Shown here in pieces: positions 17,487 through 28,599 of a stretch of DNA of 34,775 bases (position 1 is its first letter; every line of letters begins with the position of its first letter). Location of the stretch: assembly GCA_003427395.1 (NCBI GenBank), contig BFEA01000298.1, positions 1,200,460 through 1,235,234 of the forward strand, read 5' to 3'. The notes under the pieces were generated by a model, which had not been told where the DNA came from, searched no databases, and was given only the letters and a program-made list of their open reading frames with translations. Position numbers and translations under genes: made by a program. This DNA comes from Chara braunii (taxonomy: Eukaryota; Streptophyta; Charophyceae; Charales; Characeae).

Positions 17487-17681
17487 CACCATTTTTCAGG
17501 ACCCATAGGCCCCTTCCGCCCACCAATTTTCAGGACCCATAGCCCCCTTCCGACGCAGCCTCCCCCAAGCCTGTTCACTGTAGATTCCGCCACGGTACTC
17601 GTCGTAAAAAAAAAACCTACAGTGCGGGGTCGGTTCCGCCCCTAGACCCCACCAATTTTCAGGACCCATAGCCCCCTTCGG
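17487..17681. repeat. 32-bp repeat, three copies
   Basis: CACCAATTTTCAGGACCCAT plus AGCCCCCTTC occurs at 17521 and 17650, with a slightly diverged copy at 17487. The first two are adjacent and the third lies about 100 bp away. Confidence 0.88.
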
Positions 17682-17850
17682 TCGTTGGACTGGTGGCTTA
17701 AACCGCCAGTAGCTTTCCCCGCTTGGTTCTCGAAGTGGCGCCGGGTTGACGCGGTGGCCAAGCGGGGTCGGGCTGCCGCTGTTGATTAATTCAATCCGCG
17801 GCCTGATTTTGGCTTCGCCTTTTTTTCTTTGCCCGCGGTGTCGAGCGCAG

Positions 17851-18220
17851 GGTTCCCGCTGGGGGAACCTTCCCGGCCGCGTCACGCAGGATTGGCAGAA
17901 ATTTGCAAGTCGCTTCACGAAAAGGGAAGCGGCGGAGCCGCTCCGGCCGAGTGCGCCAGCTATACCTCCATCGAGTCCCTACAACAGGACAGGGTCTCGC
18001 GAGGTACAACTTACCTCCACCCGTGGGAGCTGTCACCATCCCTTGGGTGGGCGTATCCCCGCCGAGCTACTGAACCACACGCGAAAGCTTTTACTTGCAA
18101 CCGCGGAGGTGGCCCAGCCGAGGGCGTTTCTCGTATGTTGTAGCATAGGGGGTACGCGCGGTCCACGCCTAGCTCGGACCCGTACGCGAACCGTCACGCT
18201 GGGGCGCTGATCTCCCACGT
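17851..18220. other. GC-rich non-coding stretch with short perfect hairpins
   Basis: GGTTCCC/GGGAACC (17851-17869) and AGCGGC/GCCGCT (17928-17942) are perfect stems with short loops. No gene is recognised in any frame. Confidence 0.5.
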
Positions 18221-18508
18221 GCGATTCAACGTCGGTCGACTAGGACATCCTTATTCAACCACGCGAAACACGACAAAACAAAGTAACTCATATAAGCAAA
18301 TTAGCCTAGTCCCTTTTTCATACGTCCTGACCCATAACTCAGAACTGCCAATGTGTCTGAGCGAGGTCCGCGCAGAGTTACATAATAAGAATGCCACTGC
18401 CATGAGAACCATAATGTTGAGTCATGTGTTCTCACTTAGTCTGCTATCATGGCGACGCTTCATGCGTTACCCACATCCGTGCAACGTCCCATGTGTTTCG
18501 GGGTTGCG

Positions 18509-18671
18509 TTCGACACTCAAGTGTCGAAAACGAAATATCGTGAAGGGTTCTTCCTTCACAATATTGCACGGCTGAAGGATAAGTCGTGCGACCCTTGCGA
18601 CACCCTTGTCTTTTAGACAGTGGGTGGGCATAAGCAAGAGGCGTAGGCCCAACTCAAGGGGAAAACCCCTT
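18509..18671. other. Series of five short hairpins
   Basis: Five inverted repeats follow one another: TTCGACACT/AGTGTCGAA (18509-18528), GTGAAGG/CCTTCAC (18540-18559), GCACG/CGTGC (about 18565-18588), CACCC with GTCT/AGAC with GGGTG (18601-18626), and AAGGGG/CCCCTT (18656-18671). Such density is more like a structured RNA or an organelle-type spacer than random DNA. I could not match it to a known RNA family. Confidence 0.6.
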
Positions 18672-19442
18672 TGGTACTGGACCAGAGTCTGGGATGTCCT
18701 GGACAAGGACCTCGAATTCCAAACTCATGACCAACGCCCGACTAATAATTTAAAAAGCAAGACTCTTTTTTGAAATGGGATTCGCCTGTCCCTCCCCTGA
18801 AGGAGAAAATAAGAGTTGTCAAGGGTTAACGAGCAATTCGCCATACCCAAACTAAGTCTCATTCCGAACAAAGGTCGAGCGCTAAACCTTGCGCCCGGCT
18901 TCTCCTGTCTGCTCGCTAGATGCGTGCGGCAGGAGAAAAATAAGAAAAAGAAAAGGGCGAGTCTTGAGGGAAATCAGGGAGAGTTATTCTCACAGCCATA
19001 GCTGAACCTTGTCACTCACACCCTTCATTTATTCACCCACATCACCCTTAGTTCAGGAGCGAGTCATCGCTCCCATACATACCTGCACACACATGGAATC
19101 CAAATGAAAATCCACACCAGATGCCACAAAACGTGGTTAACTCCTTTGCTCCTAGGTTCATGTCTCACACGCCCCTTTCCGACCCCCACTCAACTGAGGT
19201 ATGCCCGTCCGATCCATTCACACAACTTTTGCGTGACCATTCAAGAGAGGTTCTAAGGATAAGTTTTCTTTCATACGGAAATGCCTTTCACCTACAGGGT
19301 CACAGACATCTGGGCGTGGGTATCACAGTGGGTAAGAGTTGAGTCGCAAACCGACCTACTATTAATCAGATAGCAGAAGTTGATGAAGCTTAAAACTTCG
19401 AAGAACACTCGCATATAGCAATGACATGCGTCACAAAATCAA
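18672..19442. other. Non-coding stretch, no gene recognised
   Basis: Contains one more stem, TTCTCCTG/CAGGAGAA, around 18899-18936. The open frames here give no recognisable protein. Confidence 0.5.
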
Positions 19443-19510
19443 GGCAGGCATCGCCTGTCGAGTTAACGGAGTTCAACTCCGTAACGGATTCCAAGCTACT
19501 TAATAGTAGC
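19443..19510. other. Cluster of three perfect hairpins
   Basis: CAGGC/GCCTG near 19445, ACGGAGTT/AACTCCGT (19466-19482) and GCTACT/AGTAGC (19495-19510) lie end to end. Confidence 0.65.
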
Positions 19511-19529
19511 CTCCGGTAACGATGTGAAA

Positions 19530-19850
19530 ATCCGAAAATTTCGGCAGCACTTCCTTTAGGGAAGTGTGCTCGAAAAATATTTATTATACCAAATCTAAAA
19601 AGAAAACTCAAGACTCAGAAAATATATGAAAATAAATTAACTTTTTGGTTTCAGTAGAAATTTCGGCAGCACTTCCTTTAGAAAGGAAGGCTTCCAGAAT
19701 TTCTACTGACTCAAAAGACTAAACTATATCCTATCCTGACTGACATCTCTGAAACTTGACTAACTTTGAGTTTTTTCGCAGAAATTTTGGCAGCATCTCA
19801 CCTAAGGAAAAGAGGCTCCCAGAACTTCTACTAACTCAAAGGTTAGCCAA
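19530..19850. repeat. About 123-bp diverged repeat, three copies, each with a hairpin
   Basis: GAAATTTCGGCAGCACTTCC or a variant recurs near 19536, 19658 and 19782. The middle copy folds as CAGTAGAAATT/AATTTCTACTG with an inner TCCTTT/AAAGGA (19652-19708). The other two copies keep related stems, although the sequences differ. Confidence 0.72.
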
Positions 19851-20236
19851 CGCCCTACCAAAACAGTCATGCATGAAAAGACAAATGCGAAAACAAAAAT
19901 GAACATCTACCTACCTATCGCTCAAGCATAAGGCGAGCACTAACAGACTACCCTATAATGCAGAAGACAAACAGAGCATTGAGCAAAAGACAAGGCATTG
20001 CCAACAAGTACGTCAAGTCAATAACACATTCAACCAATTCAAAACAAGGATTTGTTTATCCAAAGATTTCATCTTTCGTTTGTCCTGATCACAAAAACAT
20101 TAGTCCTGTATTTTTACTTAGTTCATTAACTTCCCAAATTGTTCTCAGTCAAACCCCATGCAATCACCAACACACTAGCCCGAACTATTATCAGAAGGAG
20201 AAGAGTCAGACGTTTGTCAATAAGCAAAACTGACTG
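19851..20236. other. AT-rich non-coding stretch
   Basis: No gene or repeat is recognised. Confidence 0.5.
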
Positions 20237-20870
20237 ACTTAGCAAAGCGACCGGATCGGTCAGGAGGACCTCATCTCCAGCCCCATTTCAATGTCTTAAG
20301 CAAACAACAAAGCGACCGGATCAGTCTGAAGGACCTCATCTCCAGCCCCATTTCAATGTCTTAAGCAAACGACAAAGCGGGAGGTCTTAACCCTGCCCCG
20401 TTTCAATGTCCAGGCAATCAGCAAAGCGGCAGGTCCTGACCCCGCCCCGTCTCAAAGTCAAGGCAATCAGCAAAGCGACAGGTCCTAACCCCGCCCCGTC
20501 TCAATATCAAGGCAATCAGCGAAGCGGCAGGTCCTGANNNNNNNNNNNNNNNNNNNNNNNNNNNNNNNNNNNNNNNNNNNNNNNNNNNNNNNNNNNNNNN
20601 NNNNNNNNNNNNNNNNNNNNNNNNNNNNNNNNNNNNNNNNNNNNNNNNNNNNNNNNNNNNNNNNNNNNNNNNNNNNNNNNNNNNNNNNNNNNNNNNNNNN
20701 NNNNNNNNNNNNNNNNNNNNNNNNNNNNNNNNNNNNNNNNNNNNNNNNNNNNCAGGTCCTGACCCCGCCCCGTCTCAATGTCCAGACAATCAGCAAAGCG
20801 GCAGGTCCTGACCCCGCCCCGTCTCAATGTCCAGACAATCAGCAAAGTGGCTGGATCTGTCAGAAGACCT
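20237..20870. repeat. 49-bp minisatellite interrupted by an assembly gap
   Basis: Units containing CAATCAGCAAAGCGGCAGGT and CCTGACCCCGCCCCGT repeat with a 49-bp period (GGCAAT at 20413, 20462 and 20511), and again after the gap. The first two units (20237-20375) are longer variants with CCGGATCGGTCAGGAGGACC. The last unit (about 20830-20880) is also a diverged variant, so the array has recognisable edges. The true copy number is hidden by the gap. Confidence 0.9.
20538..20752. other. Assembly gap (N run) inside the 49-bp array
   Basis: 215 N bases, with the same repeat unit on both sides. Confidence 0.98.
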
Positions 20871-21304
20871 CATCTCTATCCCCATTCAGATCATCGCATG
20901 CAAACATCGTGATTTTTACCATGGACAGATGAATTAACATGCATAGTAGATTATCATTTTGGTTTAGTTAAAGTCCTGAAAAAAAACAAACAAACATATA
21001 CACAAGTCAAAGTCAGAGAGATCAAACACCAGGTTTGTATAAATAGAGGTTTATTGGGATAGCTAAAGGTATCGTGCCGACCTACCTCTGAGTTCCCTGC
21101 CTCCAGAGTCCCGCCTGGGCTTCGGCAGAGCTCCCGCAATCGGTGGGTCGACCTCCCACAAAGGCCTTAATGCGGTCCTACGGGTTGCAATCCCGCCTGC
21201 CGCCTTCCTCTCCAAACACAGACTAGAATGAGAGGAAGAAGGATAGAAGAAGAAGAGTTAGACGCTCGAGATACGAGAGGGCCTTGGTGCCTTCAGATCC
21301 TGAG

Positions 21305-21795
21305 GGCCCCGCAATGGCAGCCAATCGCATGCGTCCATAGGCAAGTCCACAGTTCAATGCTGGTCCGCTTCTCTCCGACTGTGTGAGCATGCACAGTCCA
21401 ACGGCAAGCCCACAGTCCACCGCTGGTCCCTGACTGTGTGAGCATGCACAGTCCAAGGACAAACCCACAGTCCGCTGCTGGTCCCCAACTGTGTGAGCAT
21501 GCTCAGTCCAATAGCAAGTCTACAACCCGCTGCTGGTCCCCAACTGTGTGAGCATGCACAGTCCAACGACAAGCCCACAGTCCGCTGCTAGTCCCCGACT
21601 GTGTGAGCATGCACAGTCCAACGACAAGCCCACAGTCCGCTGCTGGTCCCCGACTGTGTGAGCATGCTCAGTCTAATAGCAAGTCTACAGTCCGCTGCTG
21701 GTCCCCAACTGTGTGAGCACGCACAGTCCAACAAGAAGCCCACAGTCCGCTGCTGGTCCCCGACTGTGTGAGTATGCACAGTCCAACAGCAAGCT
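21305..21795. repeat. 55-bp minisatellite, at least eight copies
   Basis: ACTGTGTGAGCATG recurs at 21378, 21433, 21488, 21543, 21598, 21653, 21708 and 21763, every step exactly 55 bp. The unit contains CTGTG and CACAG flanking a GCATGC palindrome. Variants such as GCTCAGTC(C/T)AATAGCAAG recur at non-adjacent positions, suggesting a two-type higher-order pattern. Confidence 0.95.
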
Positions 21796-22970
21796 TCAAT
21801 GCCCTAGTAGCAGCACCCTGATGCAAGAACCAGCTGGCACCGTGCGAGCTGCAACATCCATCTAACGTAAAGTGAAAGTAGTTCGCTTCGCAGTGGTGGC
21901 CGCACTCACTTGCTCAATCAACAGCGGTACTCAGAAGCACAACAGTTGTACTGGTAGATAACTCAACAACAACAGATCTTGAATTACGTCATGCTACAAT
22001 AGCAAGTTGAAGGAACTTTTCGGACTGTCCTCCCTCGTTCAACCCAACCATTCCACTAGGAAGGACCATGCACCACCTCTCATAGAATCAGGAAAGAGCT
22101 CTTAGTCTGTCACTCCTTGCTCAGAATTAACCAGACAAATCAGTCCCCCAACTAAGAACGGCCATGCAACACTCAGAGGTACTCTTATCATCATTACCAC
22201 CTTATTCTGGGCAAATCAGCAGCAGCTTCGACACAGAACATAGCAATGGCTAGGTAAGAATGACTGCCAGGATAGTCCCCTTACTCAGCAGCAACTGCCA
22301 GGTTGGTTAGAGCCAGCAACAGTTGTAATTCGAGATCACCGATCTGAGAAAGAATCGAAGCTCTTTGTAGCAACAAGTGCAAAGACCAACGTGGCAAATG
22401 TGAGGGCAATCATCATTACGCGAATGAGTGATAATACGGATGATGGAGCGTGCTCGAAGAGTACCTAGGCGAAAACCTCGGAGATTGCGATCATGCAAAA
22501 GACACAATCACCCACTGTTCACCAAATGTGCAAACTGAGAACGAACTTGCCATTGAAATATAGGCAGTTACTCGTTCAAGTAGGCACCTCCTCTCCCTCT
22601 TACTCATGCCTTCGCGTGCTCTTACTTCTCTGTTGCACCTTCTACCCAACTCACCCAATGTACTAAAGGAGAAAGGAACTTCCACTAGAACATAGGGATG
22701 TACACTTGACGTATGGAGGCGGCCAACATGATCAACACAGAGTCCGGATCCAGATGACGAACACAAGTAATACCGTGATCTCGAACTGCAATATAATCAC
22801 GTATATCACGATAGAGATCAATACTTTGAAGGAGTATGATCACAACGGTTCCAACGAGCCTGATGGGCGCAGTGAGTAATGTGAGCAAATGCTATTTTGG
22901 ATGCTTCATGTGATATTTACTCATCACGTGTGCAAAAATAAGAATGAACTTCTCGTTACAGCGTGAAAAA
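21796..22970. other. Non-coding stretch, no gene recognised
   Basis: Sequence of ordinary complexity without a recognisable protein in any frame. Short open frames on the minus strand (22491-22766 and 22307-22507) match nothing I know. Confidence 0.5.
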
Positions 22971-22996
22971 TCTCTCTCCCTCTCTCTCTCTCTCTT

Positions 22997-23051
<55 letters not shown>
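22971..23051. repeat. (TC)n microsatellite
   Basis: About 80 bases of TC dinucleotides with a few CCC interruptions. Confidence 0.95.
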
Positions 23052-23057
<6 letters not shown>

Positions 23058-23458
23058 GTGCCCCCCCTAGCATATGAATATGCCTTGCTGTTCTCACGAC
23101 CAGGTTCATAAAAGGCCACAAAGACGATGACTTTAGACCAGAAGAGGATCGCGGCAGCAATCCCACTGGCAATGGCTCAATGAACACATCGAGCGTGATG
23201 GAGAGCTCGATTATGTAGATTACCACCTTGTAGATCTTGCCACAATGAGGACGACGAAGACACACTGGTGGTAATCACGACGGTTGAGCCGAGGCGTGCA
23301 ATCATGGGCAGCATCCCCTTATTCACAAAAAAACTCAATATTGAGGGCAAATCTTCCGCTTAATCATCATAGATATATCGTGAGATTGCAATGCCAGGTA
23401 AATATCTCTCGTCCTCTATCTCTCTCTGCCGCCTCAGACTCGTGAACGCACCTGGCCA

Positions 23459-23641
23459 ACAAGTAAGTCTTCAACCCACAGCTGTCCTCACACCACTTCC
23501 ATCAACCGTAGATCGGTAGGTGCAGCGCTCCTTCCAGCAGGTAAGTCTCCACCCACAAATGTCCTCACACTAGTTCCATCAACCGTAGGTCCGTAGATGC
23601 AGCGCTCCTTCCAACAGGTAAGTCTCCACCCACAGCTGTCG
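23459..23641. repeat. 77-78-bp tandem repeat, about 2.3 copies
   Basis: GTAAGTCTYCACCCACA recurs at 23463 (as GTAAGTCTTCAACCCACA), 23541 and 23618. The later units start with CAGGTAAGT, a perfect 5' splice-site consensus. No flanking exon is recognisable. Confidence 0.88.
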
Positions 23642-24720
23642 ATGGTGATGCCGCTGCCGCTATCTCGTTGTCGATGAAGGCAGCCGCGGTTCTGCCCATG
23701 GTGTCCTGGTCAATGGAGATGGCCTGAATTTTGCTGGTGAGGACGATGATTCGTTCGATGATGAAGGCTTCGCTCAACATCCCTCTCTCTTCTCTCTCCG
23801 CGCATCTACCTCACCATTACGCCCACTCTCATTTGCACAAGAGACTAAATGTGAATGAATCTACCGTTAGAAAATGGAAAGATTCATTTCCATATTTGAA
23901 AACTCACCTCGCAGCTCCTTTTGTCTATACCGCATGCACCAAATCCGGTTCTGTCGTGACCATTAGATTCATAACATAACAAAACCCGTAGTTAGCATCT
24001 TTTCTCGCTCGTTTTGGTTAAGAAACGAGCGAGATATGCACTTGTTTTCATTTCCCACATTTTCTCTCCCATTAGCTCGACTATTCCGCGCATGCATTTT
24101 TTCTTCAAACTCCTAATCCACTAACCCTTTGCCCAATCTAATTGCAGATTCGAATTCGCCCTTCCTTAGAACCTTTATTTCGCTTCTTCCCGCGTCTGAT
24201 TCCGTTAAGAGTAGAGTAGGCTTTGGATTTTCCCCCTCGGCCATACCCATTTCCTTCCTCTGTCGTCGTCACTTTCCCGTCTCCTTCCTCTTCATGTATG
24301 TGGACCTGATCCCGACCGGGTTCACTTGTCTTCCTTTACTTGCTCTATCTCTCCCTTCACTCGCCTTCACCATTGCCTTACCACTCTCTTCTCTCACCAA
24401 CCTCGCTCCCTCCTTCGCCTTGTTTCTGTCTTCTCCTTGTTTCCCCCGACGCACTTCTTTTCTCCGTTAGACTCTTATCGCAGCCCGGTGCAACACTGTC
24501 CGACAGCGCCGTATTCAGCCACCGTGAGAGTAATTTCAAAGAAGGTCAGCCAACAACTGGCTCGAAAATGTCTGGTGTCCCTATTCCCAAATCCGAGGAA
24601 CGATTTGCACGTTCGTAGAAGGGAACCCTGCTACTATTCACTTTGACAGTCTTTTTCCCTTGTGTCCGAGTCCGAACGAACGACTTCCACTTCAAGACGC
24701 TGCCAGTCTTAGTCCGAGTA
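23642..24720. other. Non-coding stretch with an 11-bp hairpin
   Basis: CTCGCTCGTTT (24004-24014) pairs perfectly with AAACGAGCGAG (24023-24033). The C/T-rich sequence at 24150-24460 gives long open frames of low complexity, but no known protein. Confidence 0.5.
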
Positions 24721-24724
24721 TCCT

Positions 24725-24935
24725 CTGGCTGTGCCAGGCCCAGGCACAATTCACTATCTCTGGAGTCCACGGGCCTATCCACACTCAGGTCCCCACTGGC
24801 TGTGCCTTACCCAGGCACAGTCTGCCATTCCTTTGGGCCCCAAATTGACCTGCTCACACTCAAACCTCTGCTGGTCGTGCCTCGCCCAGGCACAGTTCCC
24901 TGTTTCTCGGGTCCCACGGGCCTGCACTGTGGCTG
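24725..24935. repeat. Diverged tandem repeat of about 65 bp, three copies
   Basis: Blocks around CCCAGGCACAGT recur near 24738, 24808 and 24883, each followed by a TTCC/TGCC and GGGTCC-like segment. Confidence 0.7.
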
Positions 24936-25109
24936 TGTGAGCAGGGGCTGCACAAGCCTTCCCCTTATCGTACTAATTTTAATGGTTGCCCCAAAGGACA
25001 AAAGCGGGGCGGAGCCCCGCTGCACCACCCAACAGCTGAGTGGTCTTAGGTGACTCAAATAGAAGTGTCCTGCAGATCTGCATCCGACGGAATTTCAACT
25101 TGGGTCTGT

Positions 25110-25800
25110 ATTTCAACAGCTCTCGGGTATACTAACTGAGCTTAGGTAGGTGCTCAGCCCACAGGACTGTTTTTCAACAGTCTGTGAAAGCACCAACTGC
25201 ACTAGGCCCGGTGGCATCTGTCCCACAGGCCTACTTTTCAACATCTGCGGGTGTACCAGCTGAACTTGGCCCCCGGGTGCTGGTCCCACAGGCCTGTTTT
25301 TCGACAGCCTGCGGGTGTACCAGTTGAGCTTGGCCTACGGGTGCTGGTCCCACAGGCCTGTTTTTCGACAGCCTGCGGGCGTACCAGTTGAGCCAGGCCT
25401 CATGGCTGCTGGTCCCACAGGCCTGTTTTTCGACAGCCTGCGGGCGTACCAGTTGAGCCAGGCCTTGTGGCTGATCCCGCAGAACTGTTTTTCAACAGTC
25501 TGCGGGTGTACCAACTTAGCCGAGGCCCAATGGTTCTGGTCCTACAGGCCTGTTCCCAGCAGCCTGTGGTTGTACCAGTTCACCCTGGCCTAAGTTGTGG
25601 CTGATCCCACAGATTCTGAACTGTTTTTCAACAGTCCGTGGGTATACCGACTGAGCTGGGCCCAATGGTGTCAGTCCCACTGAACTGTTTTTCAACAGTT
25701 TGGGGGTGTACCAACTGAGCTTGGCTCAGTGGCTGATTCCACAGGCCTGTTTCAACAGTCTGCGGGTGTGCCAGCAGAGCTAGGCCCAGCGGCACCGATC
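25110..25800. repeat. About 64-bp minisatellite, ten or more copies
   Basis: The unit is built of CACAGGCCTGTTTTTCGACA, GCCTGCGGGTGTACCAGTTG and AGCTTGGCC-like blocks. Neighbouring GGCCTG landmarks at 25291, 25355 and 25420 are 64-65 bp apart. The outer units are more diverged than the central ones (25280-25480), as expected when an array grows from its centre. Confidence 0.9.
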
Positions 25801-27280
25801 CCGCAGGACTGCTCACGCTCAAACCTCTCACAGCAAAACGTGGTTGGCGGATGGTGCACCCGCAGGCGTTGGTCCCGCCACTCAGGCTTTTTTCGCCTTG
25901 TGGGCTGATCACCCACCGCTCGCATGCACGTTGAATCCGGAATCCTCGGACCGCGCTTCAAAACGGGCAGGATAGAGGAACTTCGCCAGCATCCTGAACA
26001 CGCAGGAACCCAAACGGGCCCGCCGAAAGAGGNGCGTGCTCAAGGTCCTCGACTACCGTGACGGCCACCCGTAGGGGGTTTCAATCGCTCCCCACCGCAA
26101 TGTCGGTCACAGCAGCCCATGCTGGCAGGCACCCCACGTCCAACAAGGGAGGGCAACAACACAGTCGCCGCCCACCCCTGCCCAGACAGGAACGCACGAC
26201 TTCCCCTCCATCCGCTTCTCGCTCAGCAATTTCAAGCACTCTTTCATCCGCCCTTGTGGTAAGTCTTCGCCATTGGTCCCGGAGCCAGTTTCCGGCCTGG
26301 TCAACAGACGAAAAAATGAAGAGAAAAAGAAAAAAAAATAAAAATAAAAATAAAAATAAAAATAAAAACAAATCAACAAAATAAGAATAGTAGACTTGAA
26401 GAGGGCGAGGATCTGCTGACGCCCTCTTGGTCTCGCGAGTCGAACCCAGACTTGGGCCCGTCCGACAAAACCGAGGGGGATAGTCCCTTAAGACCCTCGA
26501 CCCCTTAGTCTCCGTTGGTCGCGTTCCGTTGCTCCATCGCCGCTTTCTGACCTCGAACCCCAAACTTGTCACTTGAACGTCCAGTACCGTAGCCATTAGA
26601 ACTAGCCCGAAGGCTAATTTAGGTAAGTGCGAACCTGCATATGAACAGTCGCGGTTCCGCGATTGGTCCTACCCGCACAAACCGAGTCTTCGCCTTGACC
26701 TACCGGCCAACCTCCTGGTCGTCAGAAAATGCCGAGACGTCGCCCGCGCCTAGGATCGTAACTACTTGGTATCTTGGTCGTCGTGCGCTCGAAATATTTT
26801 CGTCAAACTTTCGACTTTCCCTCATACTAGGTTTGCCAACGCCGCGCCTTTCGACGCGTCGTCCAACACAAACTTCCTGCCTGTGTGCAAGGTGAATTTT
26901 ATTCTCTTTGCGCCGTATCCCGCCAGAGGCCGAACTAGTTACGAAGTAAATCTAGCCTTTATAAAATAAAATAAGAATATAATCAACGAAAAATTTACAG
27001 AAGGGAGACTAATCGGGCCTCACGACTTTGGCGCCATTTCGCTAGCCTAGTATTGCCGATGACTACCGGCCACCTCACAGTGCCACACAATAAATGCGTG
27101 CCCCACACACTCTCTTTCTGGCCATATTCGATTCGGAGTTCCGCCAAGAGCGAGGCTGCCGAGATAAGCGCCTTGACGCGTTTTACCTCATCAGCATATT
27201 TCATTGATCAAGGACGCACCCAGTGCGACCTTAGAAAAATGACGGCAAATACCCTTGTAAGGGTTGTTTGCTACGACAGC
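25801..27280. other. Non-coding stretch, no gene recognised
   Basis: Contains a single N at 26033 and an (AAAAAT)n microsatellite at about 26333-26367. Several frames stay open, but the peptides are unrecognisable. Confidence 0.5.
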
Positions 27281-27283
27281 AGC

Positions 27284-27500
27284 CTATGTACGGGAAAGGC
27301 ACTGGTGATTCAAAAAGGCTTTTTTTTTGCCTGCGGCCTATGTACGAGAAAGGTACTGGTGGTTTAAGCCACCACTCGCCCGACGTTGAAAAATTGTCTT
27401 TCTGGGACCTTCGGGGCCGGTAGGAGGTACTGGTGGTTTAAACCACCACTAGCCCTGATGTCGAAAAATTGGCTTTCTGGGACCTTCGGGGGCCGGCAGG
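27284..27500. repeat. Tandem duplication around an 18-bp palindrome
   Basis: A 73-bp unit beginning GGTACTGGTGGTTTAA occurs at about 27353 and 27426 and includes TTGAAAAATTGTCTTTCTGG-type sequence. TGGTGGTTTAAACCACCA (27431-27448) is a perfect palindrome, and the copy at 27357-27374 differs by one base. GTACTGGTGGTTT is also the end of the AAACCACCAGTACTT MITEs. Confidence 0.8.
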
Positions 27501-27740
27501 CCGGAAGAAGTGGAGGTCGACAGCAACTCAAGCGGATGTAGGCGAAAAAAGAAGGAAAGAAGCGCAAACTGAGACAAGTTTTCGTGCTCCGAAGAATAAG
27601 CCAAAAATCAAGAGTGAACTTTGATGATTTTTCATGATCAGAAAAATCAACCACGAAATCTGGAAAATCTGGGATCCAGTAGATTTGGTCATTATCTCTT
27701 GCCGCTTTGATTCAGTGCGTTTTCCATTTTTGCCATTTCC
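27427..27740. repeat. Dispersed repeat R1, copy 2
   Basis: Shares ordered blocks with 4100-4640, including AAAAATTGGCTTTC, GGCCGGAAGAAG, AACTTTGATGATTTTTCA and GTAGATTTGGTCATTATC. It starts at the end of a GTACTGGTGGTTTAAA motif. Confidence 0.68.
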
Positions 27741-27777
27741 GTTTTTTCTATTTTTTATTTTTTATTTTTAAACTTTT

Positions 27778-27940
27778 GTGCTCCAATCTATTGGTGGGGA
27801 GCTGCACCTGCTGGAAACCGGGTCCAGCGCCCCATTGATTACCAGTGAAAAGAAATGCAGCACCTCACAGCTAATCAGTTCTGTCGTACTTGTGCAGCAG
27901 GCACATAGCCTCTTCACTCTTCTCGAGCGCCAGATGGTCA
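27778..27940 (-). mobile_element. SINE-like element (family GGGACGCYGG), copy on minus strand
   Basis: Read on the minus strand it contains CATCTGGCGCTC, then GTGAAGAGGCT, then GGGGCGCTGGACCCG, then GCAGGTGCAGCTCCCCACC, and ends in an A-rich tail (27745-27775). The same ordered blocks occur at 28936-29120. No polymerase III boxes were found, so SINE-like is a description by size and tail, not by promoter. Confidence 0.65.
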
Positions 27941-28172
27941 TGAATCCTAGCTATGTGTGCGGCCCTTCCCTTTCTGTTAGTACACAGTGTACCTTCGCTG
28001 TGTTCTAATTTGCTGTGACGTTCCAAATGTCCCAAACAGGAAATTCATTCCCACCTCATAGCAACTCTCTCCCTACAATTCTGCAGTCCATGGCTTTGGC
28101 TGCCATCCTACTCCTCGCACAGACTCGCGGGGGTCTACTAAGTCTAGGTCCCAGAAGCCACGGTGAGAGTAT

Positions 28173-28599
28173 GGGTCTCGCTCCACTACTGTCCACTGTA
28201 CAATTTTTCGGACATTTCTTGGACAGTTGTCAGAACGAAAAATTGTACAGCGGACAGTGGAAAATGCGACATCGCTCCACTTACTGTCCGCTGTCCACCT
28301 CTCAAATTCGTGAGTTCACTACGGACGCAGTGATAGAGCTACAAGACAGGGCGTCCGAAGGATTTTGTCAGCCCGGACTCTAGGTGCACTGTCCAAATTC
28401 GGGTCCTCACGGTGAGTCCCTTGAAGGACTTTCCACTAAATGAATTTTGCAGGCTGGGAACTGTACATTCACGGACAGTAGATTTCCGATGGGGTTTCTC
28501 AAAACTGTCCAAGCCATTTTGCACATGTACAGTGGACTGTAAGTGGAGCGAAGTACCACCGTCCGTTTTTGTACAGTGGACAGTAGTGGAGCGAGACCC
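28173..28599. mobile_element. MITE with 31-bp perfect termini and Harbinger-like ends, 427 bp
   Basis: The termini start GGGTCTCGCTCCACTACTGT and are identical in inverse orientation for 31 bases. TAT flanks both sides (28170-28172 and 28600-28602). The first eight bases are those of the Harbinger element at 7510. The interior repeats CTGTCC and its complement many times and has a strong local hairpin (CCACTGTACAATTTTTCG against CGAAAAATTGTACAGCGG). It has no coding capacity. A non-autonomous Harbinger-type element is likely, although the TAT duplication is not the usual TWA. Confidence 0.9.

Noticed and set aside
19078-19092. Sequence resembling the U1 snRNA 5' end (ATACATACCTGCAC)
   Set aside because: The match is short, the key ACTTACCTG motif is altered and no later U1 stem is present.
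20413-21795. Regularly spaced repeats that could suggest a CRISPR array
   Set aside because: The units are contiguous tandem repeats without unique spacers, and the context is eukaryotic.
24129-24470. 113-codon frame rich in Ser, Leu and Pro
   Set aside because: It is the product of a C/T-rich tract, and overlapping frames show the same low-complexity character.
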